Positions 25,217 to 33,176 of a stretch of DNA of 62,687 nucleotides are shown piece after piece; position 1 is the stretch's first letter; the number at the start of each line of letters is the position of its first letter. The position numbers were made by a program, and so were the translations under genes. Origin of the DNA: Hymenobacter artigasi. Lineage in GTDB: Bacteria > Bacteroidota > Bacteroidia > Cytophagales > Hymenobacteraceae. Under the pieces are notes generated by a model. It did not search any database and was not told the DNA's origin. It saw only the letters and a program-made list of their open reading frames with translations. The stretch is from positions 1 through 62,687 of the forward strand of contig NZ_JAAVTK010000021.1 of the NCBI RefSeq assembly GCF_012275535.1, read 5' to 3'.

Positions 25217-25248
25217 CCAAGTCCCGAAGACCCCAAGCCCCTAAGTCC
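25217..25248 (+). repeat. Degenerate octamer repeat, inverted relative to the ispD copy
   Basis: Four 8-base units (CCAAGTCC, CGAAGACC, CCAAGCCC, CTAAGTCC) occur on the plus strand just after the queA stop. They are the same repeat as in ispD but on the opposite strand and more decayed. Confidence 0.75.
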
Positions 25249-25255
25249 CCAAAAA

Positions 25256-26305
25256 CTACAGAATCAACATCGCGTCGCCGTAGCTGAAGAAGCGGTACTT
25301 CTCCTTGATGGCCTGCTTGTAGGCTTCCATCATCAGGGGGTAGCCGGCGAAGGCTGACGCCAGCATGATGAGCGTGCTCTCCGGCATGTGGAAGTTGGTG
25401 AGCATGCAGTTCGCGATTTTGAAATCGTGGGGCGGGAAGATGAACCGGTCAATCCAGCCCTGCGTGGGCTTCATGCGGGCATTGGCCGACACCGAGGCCT
25501 CCATGGCGCGTACGGTGGTGGTGCCCACGGCGCACACTTTCTTCTTGGTATCGAGGGCCTTGTTCACTATCTCGCAGGCCGGGGCCGTCACGATGAAGTT
25601 CTCCGAGTCCATTTTGTGCTTGGTCAGGTCTTCCACATCTACCGTGCGGAACGTGCCCAGGCCCACGTGCAGCGTCACAAACGCCGGCTCGATGCCCTTG
25701 ATTTCCATGCGCTTCATTACCTCGCGGGTGAAGTGCAGGCCGGCCGAAGGGGCCGCCACTGCGCCAATATTCTCGGCATAGATGGTCTGGTAGCGCTCCT
25801 TGTCGGCGGGCTCGGTTTCGCGGTTGATAACCTCTTTCGGAATCGGGGTTTCGCCCAGCTCGTACAGCGCCTTGCGGAACTCCTCGTCGGTGCCATCAAA
25901 CAGAAATTTGATGGTGCGGCCGCGTGAAGTAGTGTTGTCAATTACCTCGGCTACCATGTCCGACTCGCCGAAGTACAGCTTGTTGCCGACGCGGATTTTG
26001 CGGGCGGGGTCCACCAGCACGTCCCACAGGCGCAGCTCCTTGTTCAGCTCGCGCAACAGGAAAACCTCGATTTTGGCACCGGTTTTTTCCTTATTGCCGT
26101 AGAGGCGGGCCGGGAAAACCTTGGTGTCGTTGAAGACCATTACATCGCCCTCGTTGAAATAGTCGAGAATATCCTTAAAGTTGCGGTGCTCAATTTGGCC
26201 AGTGGCGCGGTGCACCACCATCAGGCGGCTCTCGTCACGGTTGCGGGCGGGGTGCAATGCCACCAGCTCCTCAGGGAGTTCAAATTTGAACTCGTGCAAT
26301 TTCAT
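25256..26305 (-). CDS. queA: S-adenosylmethionine:tRNA ribosyltransferase-isomerase
   Basis: QueA transfers and isomerises the ribose of SAM onto 7-aminomethyl-7-deazaguanine in tRNA, giving epoxyqueuosine. From the ATG at 26305 the protein has 349 residues, the family length. Hallmarks are the start KFELPEELVALHPARNRDESRLMV, the block MVFNDTKVFPARLYG, the segment AAPSAGLHFT, and a C-terminal NFHMPESTLIMLASAFAG. An ATG two codons upstream (26311) is equally possible. Longer starts run into AT-rich promoter-like sequence. A perfect -7 box (TACTTTTG) lies 40 bases upstream. No other queuosine gene is in the window. Confidence 0.97.
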   Translation of the reverse strand: MKLHEFKFELPEELVALHPARNRDESRLMVVHRATGQIEHRNFKDILDYFNEGDVMVFNDTKVFPARLYGNKEKTGAKIEVFLLRELNKELRLWDVLVDPARKIRVGNKLYFGESDMVAEVIDNTTSRGRTIKFLFDGTDEEFRKALYELGETPIPKEVINRETEPADKERYQTIYAENIGAVAAPSAGLHFTREVMKRMEIKGIEPAFVTLHVGLGTFRTVDVEDLTKHKMDSENFIVTAPACEIVNKALDTKKKVCAVGTTTVRAMEASVSANARMKPTQGWIDRFIFPPHDFKIANCMLTNFHMPESTLIMLASAFAGYPLMMEAYKQAIKEKYRFFSYGDAMLIL

Positions 26306-26350
26306 CGCCATAGGGCAGTATTTGGGGGAATATACGGAATTTTGGGGAGG

Positions 26351-26358
26351 CAAAAGTA
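26351..26358 (-). promoter_or_regulatory. -7 box of queA
   Basis: The minus strand reads TACTTTTG, an exact TAnnTTTG match, 40 bases before the nearer ATG of queA. No -33 TTTG at the standard spacing. Confidence 0.5.
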
Positions 26359-26414
26359 CGGCTTTTATTTGGATATTGTTTTTTTGGGTGAAAACAGTGT
26401 TTGCTTATTCGCCT

Positions 26415-26516
26415 GTCATCCTGAGCGTAGCGAAGGACCTTATCACGTTTGGGTATGTCGGTTATGGCAGCAAACCATCCTGTGGTAACAAGGTCCTTCG
26501 CTGTGCTCAGGATGAC
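26415..26516. repeat. Intergenic inverted repeat with CTGAGCG(T)AGCGAAGG core
   Basis: Two 27-base arms (26415-26441 and 26490-26516) are reverse complements with two mismatches and a 48-base loop. The arm sequence GTCATCCTGAGCG...AGGACCTT is a repeat type I recall in many Bacteroidota genomes. It lies between the divergent queA and permease genes. Confidence 0.85.
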
Positions 26517-26600
26517 AATCGTTGAGAGAAGGGCGCAACTTCCCCGCAGGTTTCCGTCTTTTGAGCCCGGAAGCAGCTTTATCCGTGTCCGCCCTCCCTT

Positions 26601-27863
26601 ATGCTGAACCTGCGCCTCACCCTCGAAAGCTTTCTGTTTGCCTGGGATGCTTTGAAATCCAACCTGTTGCGTACCATTCTGTCGCTGCTGGGCGTCACGG
26701 TCGGCATCTTTGCCATCATTGCCGTCTTCACCATCGTCGATTCGCTGGAAGCCAACGTGCGCAGCAGCCTCGACTTTGTGGGCGACAAGATTATCTACGT
26801 GCAGAAATGGCCCTTTGAGTTTGGGTCCGATTTTCCGTGGTGGAAGTATTTCCAGCGGCCCGTGCCCACGCCGCGCGAATACCAGCAGCTGCGCCAGCAG
26901 CTGGGCCCCAACAACAAAGGCATTGCCATCTTCGCCGCCAATAGCGGCAATACCCTGAAATCCGGCTCTAACTCAGTGTCCGACTGCGTGCTGCAGGGCG
27001 TGAGCTACGATTTTCGCGTGGTGAGCAACGTGCCCATCAAGGAAGGCCGCTATTTCACCAACCAGGAAATGGACGCGGCCCGGCCCGTGGCCATCATTGG
27101 CGCTACCATCGCCGAAAACCTGTTTCCGAACGGCAATGCACTGGGCCGGCAGTTCAAGGCGCGCGGCCAGAACTTCACGGTGATTGGCGTGATGGAAAAG
27201 GAGGGCAAAAAGCTCATCACCATTTCCAGCAACGACGCCAACTGCATCATCCCGTTCCCCATGTTCATGAAGATGTTTGCGCTCAGTACCACCGGCTTCG
27301 GCGGTGGTCCCAGCGCCAGCATTGCCGTGAAGGGCCGCGACCAAGACGAAGGATTGCTCGATTTGGAGTACGAAATGCGCGGCGTGATGCGCAACATCCG
27401 CGGCCTGAAGCCCCGCGAAGACGACAACTTCGCCCTGAACCGGCCCGAAATGATTGCCTCGGCCGTGGGCAAGCTCTTCAGCGTCATTGGGTTGGTGGGA
27501 GGCGTTATCGGCTCATTCGCCATTTTGGTGGGTGGGTTCGGCATTGCCAACATCATGTTTGTGAGCGTGCGCGAGCGTACCAACATCATCGGAATTCAGA
27601 AGTCGTTGGGGGCCAAGAACTTCTTCATCCTGTTTCAATTTCTGTTCGAAGCCGTGTTTCTGTGCCTGATTGGGGGCGCGGCGGGCATTGCGTTGGTGTG
27701 GCTCGTGACCCTGATTCCGCAGGATGCCCTGCCGCTCACCATGTCGGCCGCCCGGGTGATGCTGGGGCTGCTTATTTCGGTGGCCATCGGCATCATCGCC
27801 GGCATTGTGCCCGCTGTGCTGGCCGCCAACCTGGACCCGGTAATTGCCATCCGGGCCAAGTAG
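26601..27863 (+). CDS. ABC transporter permease, MacB/FtsX type
   Basis: This is a 420-residue inner-membrane protein. The N-terminal transmembrane helix (about 20-45, NLLRTILSLLGVTVGIFAII) leads to a periplasmic MacB-like domain (about 50-280), then three C-terminal helices of the FtsX core (about 293-325, 340-370 and 383-410), with the VRERTNIIGIQKSLGA loop between helices 2 and 3. Such permeases work with a separate ATPase in lipoprotein release, export or mechanotransmission. No ATPase gene is next to it here. A single permease with its partner elsewhere is common in this phylum. The start is the only ATG before the first helix. Confidence 0.9.
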   Translation: MLNLRLTLESFLFAWDALKSNLLRTILSLLGVTVGIFAIIAVFTIVDSLEANVRSSLDFVGDKIIYVQKWPFEFGSDFPWWKYFQRPVPTPREYQQLRQQLGPNNKGIAIFAANSGNTLKSGSNSVSDCVLQGVSYDFRVVSNVPIKEGRYFTNQEMDAARPVAIIGATIAENLFPNGNALGRQFKARGQNFTVIGVMEKEGKKLITISSNDANCIIPFPMFMKMFALSTTGFGGGPSASIAVKGRDQDEGLLDLEYEMRGVMRNIRGLKPREDDNFALNRPEMIASAVGKLFSVIGLVGGVIGSFAILVGGFGIANIMFVSVRERTNIIGIQKSLGAKNFFILFQFLFEAVFLCLIGGAAGIALVWLVTLIPQDALPLTMSAARVMLGLLISVAIGIIAGIVPAVLAANLDPVIAIRAK

Positions 27864-27918
27864 GGGAGGCCCGCGTTTCGTAACCGGCCGCCCCAAACGA
27901 ACGTCATAAAGTAAAAAG

Positions 27919-27956
27919 AACGGCGCGCTGAGCGCAGTCGAAGCGGCGCGTTCTGA
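27919..27956. repeat. Imperfect hairpin with CTGAGCGCAGTCGAAG core
   Basis: The gap between the permease and mscS genes holds an imperfect palindrome (GAAC...GCGC...GTTC with small bulges) whose loop contains GAGCGCAGTCGAAG, the core shared with other intergenic repeats of the window. Confidence 0.5.
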
Positions 27957-27973
27957 ATTCAGCAAAACAATAC

Positions 27974-29092
27974 ATGACGCTACCCCCCTTTCTGAGCTAC
28001 GAAATTCTGGGCAACACCCTTGGGCAATACCTCATCGCGACGCTCATCCTATTGGTGGGCAGCGCGTTCCGTCGGCTGTTTTCGCGGCTGCTCAGCAAGC
28101 TGCTGTTTTCCCTCACCAAACGCTACACCGCCGGCGTAACGGAAGAAGAGCTGCACGACCTGCTCATCCAGCCGCTGTCCACGCTGCTGCTGGTCGTGAC
28201 GCTGCAACTGGCCGGAGCCACGCTCACGTATCCGCACAGCCCTACGGCCGGCCCGGGTGTGCTGCCCTGGCACGAGGTGCTGCTGCTGCGCATTCTGGCG
28301 CTGGCCTTCATTGTAGCGGCGGCGCGGGTGGCCCTGCGCCTCGTCGATTTTGCGCTGCTGGTAATGGCCCGCCGGGCGGCGCTGCGCACTACCGCCCACG
28401 GCCCCACGCGCCTCGACAACCAGTTCCTGCCCTTCGCTAAAGACCTGCTGAAAGTGTTTTTCATCATCATCGCGGTGCTGGTGGCGCTGGGGCAGGTGTT
28501 TGGGGTGAATGTCACGGCCCTCATCGGTGGCCTGGGCATTGGCGGGCTGGCGGTGGCTTTCGCGGCCAAGGAAAGCCTCGAAAACCTCATTGCCTCGTTC
28601 ACCATCTTCCTCGACCAGCCCTTCGGCGTGGGCGACCTCGTGACGGCCGGCAGCGTGAGCGGCACCGTGGAAAAAATCGGTTTCCGCAGCACCCGCCTGC
28701 GCACGGCCGAGAAAAGCTACGTCACCGTGCCCAACAAAAGCATGATTGACAAGCCGCTCGATAACCTGTCGCTGCGCACCTCGCGCCGCGTGGGCTTCAC
28801 GCTCACTTTCGACCAGAAAACCACCAGCGCCCAGCTCCACGCCATCATCGCGGCCGCCGTGGCGGCCATGCAGGCGCATCCCCTCGTGACCCCCGACGCT
28901 CAAATGAAGTTCAGTGCCCTCACGCCCGCCGGTAAGGAAGTGACCGTGCAATATTTCGTGCAAACCACGAGCTACGACGAATACCTCAACGTGAAGGAAG
29001 ACCTCAACTACAGCATCGTGGAAGTGGTGGAGCAGCACGGCGGCTCTTTCGCCGGCGCGCCCATGGTGGTAGCCCCCGCCGAAAAAGCCTGA
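27974..29092 (+). CDS. Small-conductance mechanosensitive channel (MscS family)
   Basis: This is a 372-residue membrane protein. Three or four hydrophobic helices (about 17-40, 63-83, 103-130 and 155-180) precede the pore-lining helix with the family pattern GGLGIGGLAVAFAAKESLEN (about 190-209). After it comes the beta domain (FGVGDLVTAGSVSGTVEKIG and the strand YVTVPNKSMID), then a C-terminal alpha/beta domain. MscS channels open when the membrane is stretched and release solutes on osmotic downshock. The gene lies about 110 bases after the permease on the same strand. A hairpin in between makes a joint transcript uncertain. Confidence 0.93.
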   Translation: MTLPPFLSYEILGNTLGQYLIATLILLVGSAFRRLFSRLLSKLLFSLTKRYTAGVTEEELHDLLIQPLSTLLLVVTLQLAGATLTYPHSPTAGPGVLPWHEVLLLRILALAFIVAAARVALRLVDFALLVMARRAALRTTAHGPTRLDNQFLPFAKDLLKVFFIIIAVLVALGQVFGVNVTALIGGLGIGGLAVAFAAKESLENLIASFTIFLDQPFGVGDLVTAGSVSGTVEKIGFRSTRLRTAEKSYVTVPNKSMIDKPLDNLSLRTSRRVGFTLTFDQKTTSAQLHAIIAAAVAAMQAHPLVTPDAQMKFSALTPAGKEVTVQYFVQTTSYDEYLNVKEDLNYSIVEVVEQHGGSFAGAPMVVAPAEKA

Positions 29093-29179
29093 GCCGGGAA
29101 GGCTGGCGGCTGCCGCTTCACAACGGTGAATCAAAGCGACAGCTACTTCACTAAAAAAGGCTATCCAAGCATTAAAAGC

Positions 29180-29210
29180 ACGTCATGCAGGGCAGAGCGA
29201 AGCATGACGT
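29180..29210. repeat. Short inverted repeat ACGTCATGC / GCATGACGT
   Basis: Nine-base arms (29180-29188 and 29202-29210) enclose CAGAGCGAA, a shortened form of the intergenic repeat core found elsewhere in the window. Confidence 0.55.
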
Positions 29211-29229
29211 ACTATTTTGATACCCCACG

Positions 29230-29261
29230 AAAAAAGGCCTGCCAACCGGCAAGCCTTTTTT
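29230..29261. terminator. Bidirectional terminator between mscS and the TerB-like gene
   Basis: A 14-base stem (29230-29243 with 29248-29261, one mismatch) has A6 and T6 runs on either side. It sits between two convergent genes. Confidence 0.85.
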
Positions 29262-29286
29262 GATTTCGGATGATTCGGCGAAGACG

Positions 29287-30195
29287 TTACCGGCCACCAA
29301 ACAGGCCGCCGAGCATTCCGCCCAAGCCGCCGTTCAGCAGGCCACCCAGGCCCGAGCCGCCTGCGCTGGCGGGCTGCGAGTTGGGCCGGCCACCCAGGCC
29401 ACCCAGAATAGACATCATCGAACCCAGCCCGCCGCTGCCAATGGCCGAGCCCTGCTGTGGCAGATTGGCCGTCTCGTTGGAGTTGCCCCCGCCCAGCAGG
29501 CCGCCCAGCATGCCGCCGCCGAGCAAGCCTCCCAGCAGGCCGCCCATGCCGCTTTGGGCCGCGCCGCCCAGCAGGCCACCCATGCCGCTGCTAAGCAGGC
29601 CGCCGCCGGAGCTGCTCTGGTTGCCGTAGCCGTTCTGGCTCTGGCTGCCACCGCCCATTACCTTAGAAATTACCATGGGGGCTACCACCCCCAGCAGGCC
29701 AGCCATGAGGGCACCTTTGGGAATGCCCACGCTGGATAGCTTGTCGCCAATACCGCTCAGGAAGCCGGTTTTGGCCGGGTCCTGCGGGTCGTGGGGCACG
29801 CTGGCGGCCTGGTCTACCACGGTTTCGAGGGTTTGCTTCTGCTCGGGGTTGATGCCGAGGTACTGGGACATTTTGCTAATCATGGCCTCCTCGTCGTTGG
29901 CATACGAGCCATCGGCACGCGCGAAGCTGATGAGGTCTGTAACGAGTGAAAAGCGCAAGTCGCTGTTCTTAAGCACGTCCAGGTTTTGCTGGATGCTTTG
30001 GTTGTTGGCATCCTGGGCGGCGGCCAGCACCTGCTGGGTGGCCCCGCCCGAGAGGCCGGCCTGCTGCGCCAGCGCCTGCAGAAACTGCCCTTCGGCCCCT
30101 GAAGCCTGCCGGTCGGCAGTGGCTAGGCTGGCAATGGCACTGAGGTAAGCGGTTTTTTCCTGTTCCGAGTAATTCTGGAGGAGTTGGGTGTCCAT
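29287..30195 (-). CDS. TerB-like protein with Gly-rich C-terminal half
   Basis: This 302-residue protein has an N-terminal helical domain (about 10-130) that resembles the TerB tellurite-resistance fold: YLSAIASLATADRQASGAE, then DLISFARADGSYANDEEAMI, with the acidic residues TerB-like proteins use for metal contact. A short hydrophobic segment follows (about 160-175, ALMAGLLGVVAPMVISKVM). The C-terminal 125 residues are repeats of Gly, Leu, Met and Ser (GGLLGG type). The tail is compatible with membrane insertion or aggregation, as in DUF937-type proteins. The function is unknown, and tellurite resistance should not be assumed. Confidence 0.8.
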   Translation of the reverse strand: MDTQLLQNYSEQEKTAYLSAIASLATADRQASGAEGQFLQALAQQAGLSGGATQQVLAAAQDANNQSIQQNLDVLKNSDLRFSLVTDLISFARADGSYANDEEAMISKMSQYLGINPEQKQTLETVVDQAASVPHDPQDPAKTGFLSGIGDKLSSVGIPKGALMAGLLGVVAPMVISKVMGGGSQSQNGYGNQSSSGGGLLSSGMGGLLGGAAQSGMGGLLGGLLGGGMLGGLLGGGNSNETANLPQQGSAIGSGGLGSMMSILGGLGGRPNSQPASAGGSGLGGLLNGGLGGMLGGLFGGR

Positions 30196-30393
30196 CGGGA
30201 AGCGAATGTTGAGTGAGAAAGGTTTTTTAACTCCTTAACGAAGCGGCCCGGAATACGTTGCTTCCCCTGATTAGAGCCAGCAAAACAAGTTTTTTCTAAA
30301 ATTATTCGAAATTTTCTTGCGCTGAAAATGAATTTGTTGCTGCCGGATTTGGTCGAAAAACGAAAAAATATGCGCCCAAATGCAGCAGCAGGT

Positions 30394-30424
30394 TTTGTGT
30401 TTCCAAAAAGTCCCCCCATCTTTG
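30394..30424 (+). promoter_or_regulatory. Promoter of the tRNA-Val pair (TTTG-N19-CATCTTTG)
   Basis: TTTG at 30394-30397 and CATCTTTG at 30417-30424 are separated by exactly 19 bases, as in Bacteroidota housekeeping promoters (TTTG, 19, TAnnTTTG). Only the first base of the -7 box departs from consensus. The first tRNA starts 26 bases after it. Confidence 0.65.
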
Positions 30425-30449
30425 CAATCCCAAACGGAAACAACCACTC

Positions 30450-30524
30450 GGGGGATTAGCTCAGCTGGTTCAGAGCATCTGCCTTACAAGCAGAGGGTCA
30501 CTGGTTCGAACCCAGTATCCCCCA
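30450..30524 (+). tRNA. tRNA-Val (anticodon TAC)
   Basis: All arms fold. The acceptor GGGGGAT (30450-30456) pairs with ATCCCCC, the D-arm is GCTC...GAGC, the anticodon stem TCTGC/GCAGA holds loop CTTACAA with anticodon TAC (reads GTA), and the T-arm is ACTGG-TTCGAAC-CCAGT. The discriminator is A at 30524. The CCA end is not encoded. It is the first of two valine tRNAs in tandem. Confidence 0.95.
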
Positions 30525-30529
30525 CACTG

Positions 30530-30569
30530 AAAAACAGCCACTTAGGTTAGAAACTAAGTGGCTGTTTTT
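30530..30569 (+). terminator. Terminator-like hairpin after the first tRNA-Val
   Basis: A 16-base perfect stem (30530-30545 with 30554-30569), AAAAACAGCCACTTAG and its complement, ends in TTTTT. The second tRNA has an almost identical hairpin, which suggests that the tRNA and hairpin duplicated together. Confidence 0.85.
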
Positions 30570-30630
30570 ATTCTGATTTAAACGTTGGTTTAAATCAACC
30601 CCTTGGCTGCTTTTTAGCCAAGTATTATTT

Positions 30631-30705
30631 GGGAGGTTAGCTCAGTTGGTTTAGAGCGCTTGCTTCACACGCCAGAGGTCGAAGGTTCGAATCCTTTACT
30701 TCCCA
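30631..30705 (+). tRNA. tRNA-Val (anticodon CAC)
   Basis: The acceptor GGGAGGT pairs with ACTTCCC, with one G-T pair. The D-arm is GCTC/GAGC, and the anticodon loop TTCACAC has anticodon CAC (reads GTG). The T-arm is GAAGG-TTCGAAT-CCTTT and the discriminator is A. The anticodon stem CTTGC/GCCAG has one T-C mismatch (30661 with 30673). CCA is not encoded. With the upstream TAC tRNA it covers valine codons ending in purines. Confidence 0.93.
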
Positions 30706-30711
30706 CACCGC

Positions 30712-30749
30712 AAAACAGCCACTTGGTAGCAATACCAGGTGGCTGTTTT
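30712..30749 (+). terminator. Terminator after the second tRNA-Val
   Basis: A 17-base stem (30712-30728 with 30733-30749, one wobble) has loop GCAA and a following C-T4 tract. The left arm AAAACAGCCACTTGG is nearly the same as that of the hairpin after the first tRNA. Confidence 0.85.
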
Positions 30750-30757
30750 CTTTTGGG

Positions 30758-31429
30758 CTACGGCAGCAGGCGGATAACGAAGTTTTTCAGCGGGTTCTTC
30801 TTGATGAGCGTCACCAGCTGGCCGTTGGCGTAGCGGTACTCGTCTTCGCGGCCGTCGCGGTGGGCGCGGTAGGTGCCATCGGGGGCATGGGCCACGGTGA
30901 AATAATCGCCGAAATATTCGGCAAAGGCGGTGGTATGGCCACCGGGCTCACCAAAAAACATGTCCGTGACGGTGTAGGTGATGGGGTGCTTTTCGGTGGC
31001 CTGATAATGGTGCTTATACTGGTCGGCGCGAATGTCGTAATGGTCGCCTTTCCACTCGGTGCGGGACGAAAAATCGCCCTGGTTGGTGTGCGCCTCCACC
31101 GTGGAAAGCAGCAGCTGGCCGCCCCGCACGCGGTTGGTGACCTTGTAGTAAATCTTCAGGTGGTAGAATAGGAACGTAACCTGCACATCGCTGATGAGCG
31201 TGGAAACCACTTCGGTGGTGCCGGGCTGGGACTGGCGCGTGGCCGTCATGGTACCCACGCGCAGGCCGGCCACCTCAATGGCGTAGTGGCGGGTTTCGGT
31301 GGGGGCCGCGGCCGGGCGCGGGGTGGTACCCGGCAGGGCCTGGGTATGCGCGGTGCCGGCCAGCCCCAGCCACAATAGCCCCAGCAGTTGGCCGGCGCGG
31401 GGTGGTACCCGGTAGGGCCTATTGCTCAT
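30758..31429 (-). CDS. Exported DUF6134/DUF3108-like protein
   Basis: This 223-residue exported protein has a hydrophobic signal (about 14-30, LLGLLWLGLAGTAHTQ) after a basic N-region. The body, from about residue 45, is predicted all-beta: HYAIEVAGLRVGTMTATR, then repeated strands ending TYTVTDMFFGEPGG, YFGDYF and YRYANGQLVTLIKKN. Proteins of this shape are grouped in DUF6134 or the related DUF3108, which bind unknown ligands in the envelope. The choice between them is uncertain. The start codon lies 11 bases inside the end of the DUF547 gene, so the two are translationally coupled and likely act together. Confidence 0.75.
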   Translation of the reverse strand: MSNRPYRVPPRAGQLLGLLWLGLAGTAHTQALPGTTPRPAAAPTETRHYAIEVAGLRVGTMTATRQSQPGTTEVVSTLISDVQVTFLFYHLKIYYKVTNRVRGGQLLLSTVEAHTNQGDFSSRTEWKGDHYDIRADQYKHHYQATEKHPITYTVTDMFFGEPGGHTTAFAEYFGDYFTVAHAPDGTYRAHRDGREDEYRYANGQLVTLIKKNPLKNFVIRLLP

Positions 31430-32213
31430 TCAGGCTCCAGTTGTAGTCGAGGTAGGAAACCTTGGTTTTGGCGTCAATTTTGGTAGTCGAATACTTGTTC
31501 ACCCACTTCTCTACCGACTGACCGTTCTTCTCCCAGTCGCCCTTGTACCAGTCGAAATACTTGGAAAGCTGGGCGCTGGCGGCGCTGATTTTGTTCTTGG
31601 CGGGGTTGTTCAGGAAATCGCGGGCCTGGTCGTCGAGCTGGCTTTCCAGCTTGGCGGCGGTGTAGGCCTCGGGGCGCAGGCTGGGGCACGACATGGAGGC
31701 GCACACCAGCGCGAAGTGAATGCGCGGGTCGTTGTATTTTTTGCGCAGGATGCCGTGCTCAATGTTATCGAGGCTCATTTTTTCGCCGCCGATGCTAAAA
31801 AACTTGATGGCCCAGGGCGTGGTCACGAAGGGAATCTTGATTTTTGAGCCAATGTCCTTGATGCTCGAAACGGGGTAGTGGTCGAGCACCAAGCGGATGG
31901 TGTAGGCGTTGTAGGCATTAATCCAGAAGGCCATCTGGTCGGCCTTGCTCCACGAGGCGGCGGGCGCGTTCTTGCTGAGCATATCGAGGTAGCTGTTGAG
32001 CTCCTGCTGGTTCGCTTTCAGGCCCTTGTAATTGACCAGGCCTTTGGCGCTCACGTATTTCTTGAGGAGCTTGTCGTAGCTGCTGTGGTCTACCGCGGCG
32101 GGGCTGGCCGTAGCCATGCCGGCCGGGGAGCGGGCCGGGGCCGAAGCAAAGGCGGATGAGTCCATAAACAGGGCTCCGAGTAGGGCAATGGTGAAAAATG
32201 GAGTGGTTTTCAT
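31419..32213 (-). CDS. Exported DUF547 protein
   Basis: A 264-residue protein with a signal peptide (about 1-24). The DUF547 domain (about 60-235) shows AFWINAYNAYTIRLVLDHYP, the hallmark W-I-N-x-Y-N-A motif, and HFALVCASMSCPSL with the conserved Cys-Pro, followed by a terminal YLDYNWSLNEQ. The fold is thought to be related to papain-like or transglutaminase proteins, and its conserved Cys and His suggest a possible hydrolase, but no activity is established. It overlaps the next gene by 11 bases. Upstream, on the other strand, a glycosyltransferase gene starts divergently after 270 bases. Confidence 0.9.
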   Translation of the reverse strand: MKTTPFFTIALLGALFMDSSAFASAPARSPAGMATASPAAVDHSSYDKLLKKYVSAKGLVNYKGLKANQQELNSYLDMLSKNAPAASWSKADQMAFWINAYNAYTIRLVLDHYPVSSIKDIGSKIKIPFVTTPWAIKFFSIGGEKMSLDNIEHGILRKKYNDPRIHFALVCASMSCPSLRPEAYTAAKLESQLDDQARDFLNNPAKNKISAASAQLSKYFDWYKGDWEKNGQSVEKWVNKYSTTKIDAKTKVSYLDYNWSLNEQ

Positions 32214-32257
32214 GGGGAAATACTGGCTGAAAAGCGCGTGGATGCCCGAATGTGGGC

Positions 32258-32349
32258 CCGCGCTGCGGCTATAGACGCAGCGCGGTTCGTTATTTTACAG
32301 CATACGAGAAATAAAGCTGTGCCGATTGACGAGATTAGCGGGGCACAGC
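32258..32349. promoter_or_regulatory. Two hairpins in the divergent DUF547/glycosyltransferase gap
   Basis: The 270-base gap contains two perfect inverted repeats: CCGCGCTGCG with its complement (32258-32267 and 32276-32285), and GCTGTGCC with GGCACAGC (32316-32323 and 32342-32349). They could be operators, or leader hairpins of the DUF547 transcript. Neither has a T run typical of a terminator. Confidence 0.45.
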
Positions 32350-32483
32350 ATTGTTCACTGTACCGATAAAGATTTCGCCTGTAGCAAACTTCCGGCCACG
32401 GCCTTTGCGTAAGCACTAAAGAGCGGCCAGCAGCGCGAGCGCGGCGAAATGAGGAAATTGCACCCTCGTCCCCTTCCCTGACT

Positions 32484-33176
32484 ATGAAACTGAGTGTTAT
32501 TATTCCCACCTTCAACGAAGCTGCCAATATTGCCCGCCTGGTGGGCGAGCTGCGTCGCCACGCCGCCGACCGCCCGGTAGAAATAGTGGTAGTAGACGCC
32601 CACAGCCCCGACGGCACCGCCGAGCTGGCCCGCCAGGCCGGGGCCACCGTGCTGCTGGCCCCCAAGCCCGGCCGCGCGGCCCAGATGAACCACGGGGCCG
32701 CCCACGCCACCGGCGACGTGCTCTACTTCGTGCATGCCGATGTGAGTATTCACCCGGGCTACGTGGCTACCCTTGGGCAGGCGGTGGCGCAGGGCTACGC
32801 GGCGGGCTGCTACCGCTTTCGGTTCGATTCTACCCGTCCGCTGCTGCGCATTAATAGCTACGGAACGCGCTTTAAAGGGATTATGAGCCGGGGCGGCGAC
32901 CAGACCCTGTTTGTCACGCGGGCGCTTTTTCAGCAGCTGGGCGGGTTCAACGAGCATTTTGTGGTGATGGAGGACTTTGAGATTATCCAGCGCATCCGGC
33001 GGGTGGCCTCGTTTCTGATTGTGCCGCAGGACGTGCTGGTATCGGCCCGCAAGTACCAGAACAACAGCTGGCTGCGCGTGCAGGTGGCAAACCTGACGGC
33101 CTTTTCGCTGTACTTCCTCAAGGTGTCGCCGGTGCGAATTGCCCGCACCTACAAGGCCATGCTGAACACCTACTAA
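32484..33176 (+). CDS. Family 2 glycosyltransferase (TIGR04283-like)
   Basis: This 230-residue GT-A enzyme begins LSVIIPTFNEAANIARLV and has the nucleotide-sugar block IVVVDAHSPDGTAELA, then GRAAQMNHGAAHATGDVLYF and VHADVSI, where H-A-D takes the DxD role. GGDQTLFVTR and EDFEIIQRIRR fit the acceptor-side motifs of the TIGR04283 group. The acceptor is unknown. It starts a run of five plus-strand genes. Its stop codon overlaps the ATG of the next gene (TAATG), so the two are coupled. Confidence 0.88.
   Translation: MKLSVIIPTFNEAANIARLVGELRRHAADRPVEIVVVDAHSPDGTAELARQAGATVLLAPKPGRAAQMNHGAAHATGDVLYFVHADVSIHPGYVATLGQAVAQGYAAGCYRFRFDSTRPLLRINSYGTRFKGIMSRGGDQTLFVTRALFQQLGGFNEHFVVMEDFEIIQRIRRVASFLIVPQDVLVSARKYQNNSWLRVQVANLTAFSLYFLKVSPVRIARTYKAMLNTY

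Noticed and set aside
29287..30195. Tellurite resistance operon
   Set aside because: Only a TerB-like domain is present. No TerC, TerD or TerZ gene is nearby, so a resistance role is not supported.
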